From contig SKRP01000200.1 in assembly GCA_007118445.1 (NCBI GenBank), forward strand, positions 1 to 23,088: DNA of 23,088 bases, read 5' to 3'. The DNA comes from Natronohydrobacter sp. (lineage in GTDB: Bacteria > Pseudomonadota > Alphaproteobacteria > Rhodobacterales > Rhodobacteraceae). The stretch's first letter is position 1. Every line of letters starts with the position of its first letter. Made by a program: the position numbers and the translations under genes. Positions 21,529 to 23,088 of this stretch are shown piece by piece. Under the pieces are notes generated by a model. The model worked only from the letters and a program-made list of their open reading frames with translations. It was not told the origin of the DNA and did not search any database.

Positions 21529-22949
21529 CCCAGCCAATCCCCCAACAGAAACTCTGCTGCCGCATCCAGCCGGATATGCGGCAGACCGTCACCGGGTTTG
21601 CGCGTGATGGCTGCGGGGGCGAAGCGCATGATCTGATAATCCGCATCCAGCCAGCGTGCGGCCCCGTCGCGGGCCGGGCCAAGCAGATGCATCGGATCCT
21701 CGGGCAATTCGCCTGCATAGAAAGCCGCCTGCCGCCCGGTATCCAGCAGCCGCCCGCGCACGCAGTCAAGCGTTTCGCCACTCCGCTCATGCTGTTCCTC
21801 GACTGTGGCGCGCAGGGCGGCCAGCGCCATGGCCTGCGTGCGCGCGCCTGCGAAATCGGCGCGGTCCTTCGATTGGCGCAGAAGCGCTGTCATCAGGGCT
21901 GTCAGGCGCGCGTGTTGGCTGTGGTGCAGATGGTCGGCCTTGGTCGCGGCAAAAAGCAGCTTTTCCACCCGCTTGCCGCCCAGAAGCCGTGTCAGCCAGG
22001 CATTGCGCCCCGGCCGGAAAGCGGCCAGCAATTCGGTCAGCGTGGCCCCCAGCCGGTCCACAGATTCAGGGCCGGAATGGATCGCGCCCAACAGATCGGC
22101 CAGCACCACCTGCCGGTCGATCCGGGCGAAATGATCCCGGAAAAAGGGCTGGATCACCTGCCGCTTATAGGCCTCATACCGCCGTTCCATCTCGCGCCCC
22201 ATTGACCCGCGCCCGCCCGTTTTCGGCAAGGGCACAAAGGTCAGCACCGGCGAGCCTGCCAGATCGCCCGGCAGCAGGAAGCGGCCCGGCGTTATATCGG
22301 GCAGGCCAGCCGCGCGGGCAGCGGTCAGATAGGCCGTGAAGCTTTGCGTCAGGCGCTGCGCGGTGCTCTCGTCATGCGGGGCGGCGGGGTCCGTCGCCTC
22401 GATCTGCGCCAGCGCATCGGCCGCGAAATCGCGTGTCTGCATCCGCGCCAGCACGTCGCGCGACCAATCTGCGTAGCTTTTGTCCAGCAGCACCAGATCA
22501 AGCAGCCATTCGCCCGGATAGTCGATGATATCGACATGCACGACGCGCGGCGCGCGCACCCCTGCCAGCAGCCCGCCGGGACGAATGCGAAACGACAGCC
22601 GCAGTTGCGAGATCTGCCGCGTGCCCTCGGGCCAATGCGGGTCCGGGCCGGTCAGCGCGGCCAGGTGGCGCTCATAGTCGAAACGCGGCAGCGTGTCATC
22701 GGGCTGGGGTTGCAGAAAAGCGGCCTCGATCCGGCCAGAGGCCACGGCCCCCATCCGTCCCATGCGGCCCCGGTCCATCATATTCGCCACCAGCGAGGTG
22801 ATGAACACAGTCTTGCCCGCGCCGGACAGCCCGGTGACCCCCAGCCGCAGCGTGGGTTCCAGAAAGCTCTCGGAAATCGTGCTCGTCACACCAAAGGTCA
22901 CGCGGTCCACCCCGCGCAACACACTCTCTGTCAACCTGCCGATCACCAT
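21525..22949 (-). CDS. ycjX: YcjX family P-loop NTPase (DUF463)
   Basis: A 474-residue cytosolic P-loop protein. The Walker A motif is GVTGLSGAGKTVFITSLVAN (37-56), and family-typical stretches are HVDIIDYPGEWLLDLVLLD, with a Walker B-like DYPGEW, and LLFAATKADHLHH, with a TKAD base-recognition motif that suggests GTP. YcjX proteins are stress-associated NTPases of unclear role. An AGGTGCGGGT site precedes the ATG at 22949. It is coupled to the YcjF-like gene by a 4-nt overlap, as in many proteobacteria. Confidence 0.93.
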   Translation of the reverse strand: MVIGRLTESVLRGVDRVTFGVTSTISESFLEPTLRLGVTGLSGAGKTVFITSLVANMMDRGRMGRMGAVASGRIEAAFLQPQPDDTLPRFDYERHLAALTGPDPHWPEGTRQISQLRLSFRIRPGGLLAGVRAPRVVHVDIIDYPGEWLLDLVLLDKSYADWSRDVLARMQTRDFAADALAQIEATDPAAPHDESTAQRLTQSFTAYLTAARAAGLPDITPGRFLLPGDLAGSPVLTFVPLPKTGGRGSMGREMERRYEAYKRQVIQPFFRDHFARIDRQVVLADLLGAIHSGPESVDRLGATLTELLAAFRPGRNAWLTRLLGGKRVEKLLFAATKADHLHHSQHARLTALMTALLRQSKDRADFAGARTQAMALAALRATVEEQHERSGETLDCVRGRLLDTGRQAAFYAGELPEDPMHLLGPARDGAARWLDADYQIMRFAPAAITRKPGDGLPHIRLDAAAEFLLGDWLG

Positions 22950-23003
22950 ACCCGCACCTCTTGCCGACCTCTAGATAGGCGGTGGCGGGCAAAGTGGGAA
23001 GGC

Positions 23004-23088
23004 TTACATCCAGGAAAAGAAATCGGCGGGCGCGCGGGCGCGCAGCCTGGCGGCCAGCTCGCGGCCCAGCGCGGCCCCGTCGGCAATC
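23004..23088 (-). CDS. C-terminal end of an unidentified protein, possibly hydroxymethylbilane synthase
   Basis: An open minus-strand frame enters from the right edge and stops with TAA at 23004-23006. The visible 27 residues run from IADGAALGREL to a final DFFSWM. An Ala/Arg-rich helix ending in an FF-W tail resembles the C-terminus of alphaproteobacterial HemC as I remember it, but the fragment is too short for a firm call. It lies 54 bp upstream of ycjX on the same strand. Confidence 0.35.
   Translation of the reverse strand, partial: IADGAALGRELAARLRARAPADFFSWM

Noticed and set aside
20782..21636. A 284-codon plus-strand open frame
   Set aside because: Antisense to the YcjF-like and ycjX genes, with shadow-type composition rich in Arg, Gln and His.
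1..23088. Search for CRISPR arrays, insertion sequences, att sites, prophage genes, defence or toxin-antitoxin systems, tRNA and rRNA
   Set aside because: None seen. The window reads as continuous core-type genome with compact operons and even base composition by eye.

Overview
The window is ordinary chromosomal DNA from a GC-rich alphaproteobacterium, most likely a member of the Rhodobacteraceae (Rhodobacter/Roseobacter group). Supporting signs are the HvrA-type H-NS protein, the purA-DUF2842 pair, a DddL-type DMSP lyase, the ycjX/ycjF-like pair, and intergenic hairpins of a style I associate with this family. The dddL gene suggests a marine or saline habitat. About 26 genes are packed with short gaps and many 1-8 nt start/stop overlaps. 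I see no CRISPR array, transposase, prophage, toxin-antitoxin pair, rRNA or tRNA, and no region whose composition looks foreign by eye.

Layout. 1-1377: the 3' end of map (+) converges on a minus-strand pair, an H-NS family regulator followed by a YihY/BrkB membrane protein. 1438-4159: a minus-strand run of AEC transporter, S-formylglutathione hydrolase and an ornithine cyclodeaminase/mu-crystallin family protein. A TetR regulator (4257-4874, +) is divergent from it. 4884-6097: minus-strand dddL followed by a RidA-family gene. 6177-8329: minus-strand secG then pyrG. 8500-10016: purA and a DUF2842 protein on the plus strand. 10052-13291: minus-strand peroxiredoxin, COG3146 acyltransferase-like protein, pterin carbinolamine dehydratase and a THUMP rRNA methyltransferase. 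13374-15797: plus-strand ferredoxin-reductase-like flavoprotein, rsmD and a HAD phosphatase, all overlapping. 16057-17712: a minus-strand orphan ThDP enzyme, divergent from an NADPH-FMN reductase (17820-18350). 18464-20474: three plus-strand genes coupled by ATGA overlaps (CinA-like molybdopterin-binding protein, GNAT acetyltransferase, AhpD-like protein). 20542-22949: minus-strand ycjX and a ycjF/TIGR01620 membrane protein. The right edge holds the C-terminal end of one more minus-strand gene, possibly hemC.

Most genes are housekeeping: nucleotide synthesis (pyrG, purA), protein export (secG), N-terminal methionine removal (map), rRNA methylation (rsmD, THUMP enzyme) and peroxide or aldehyde detoxification. 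The accessory interest lies in DMSP cleavage (dddL beside a Rid-family gene) and an orphan ThDP carboligase-like enzyme.

I did not find an exciting new multi-gene system. The best unexplained signal is non-coding. Two short repeat families sit at gene 3' ends: a 27-nt element with three copies and a 29-31-nt GTGCGTGC hairpin with two copies. Four of these five copies physically contain the stop codon of the adjacent gene.
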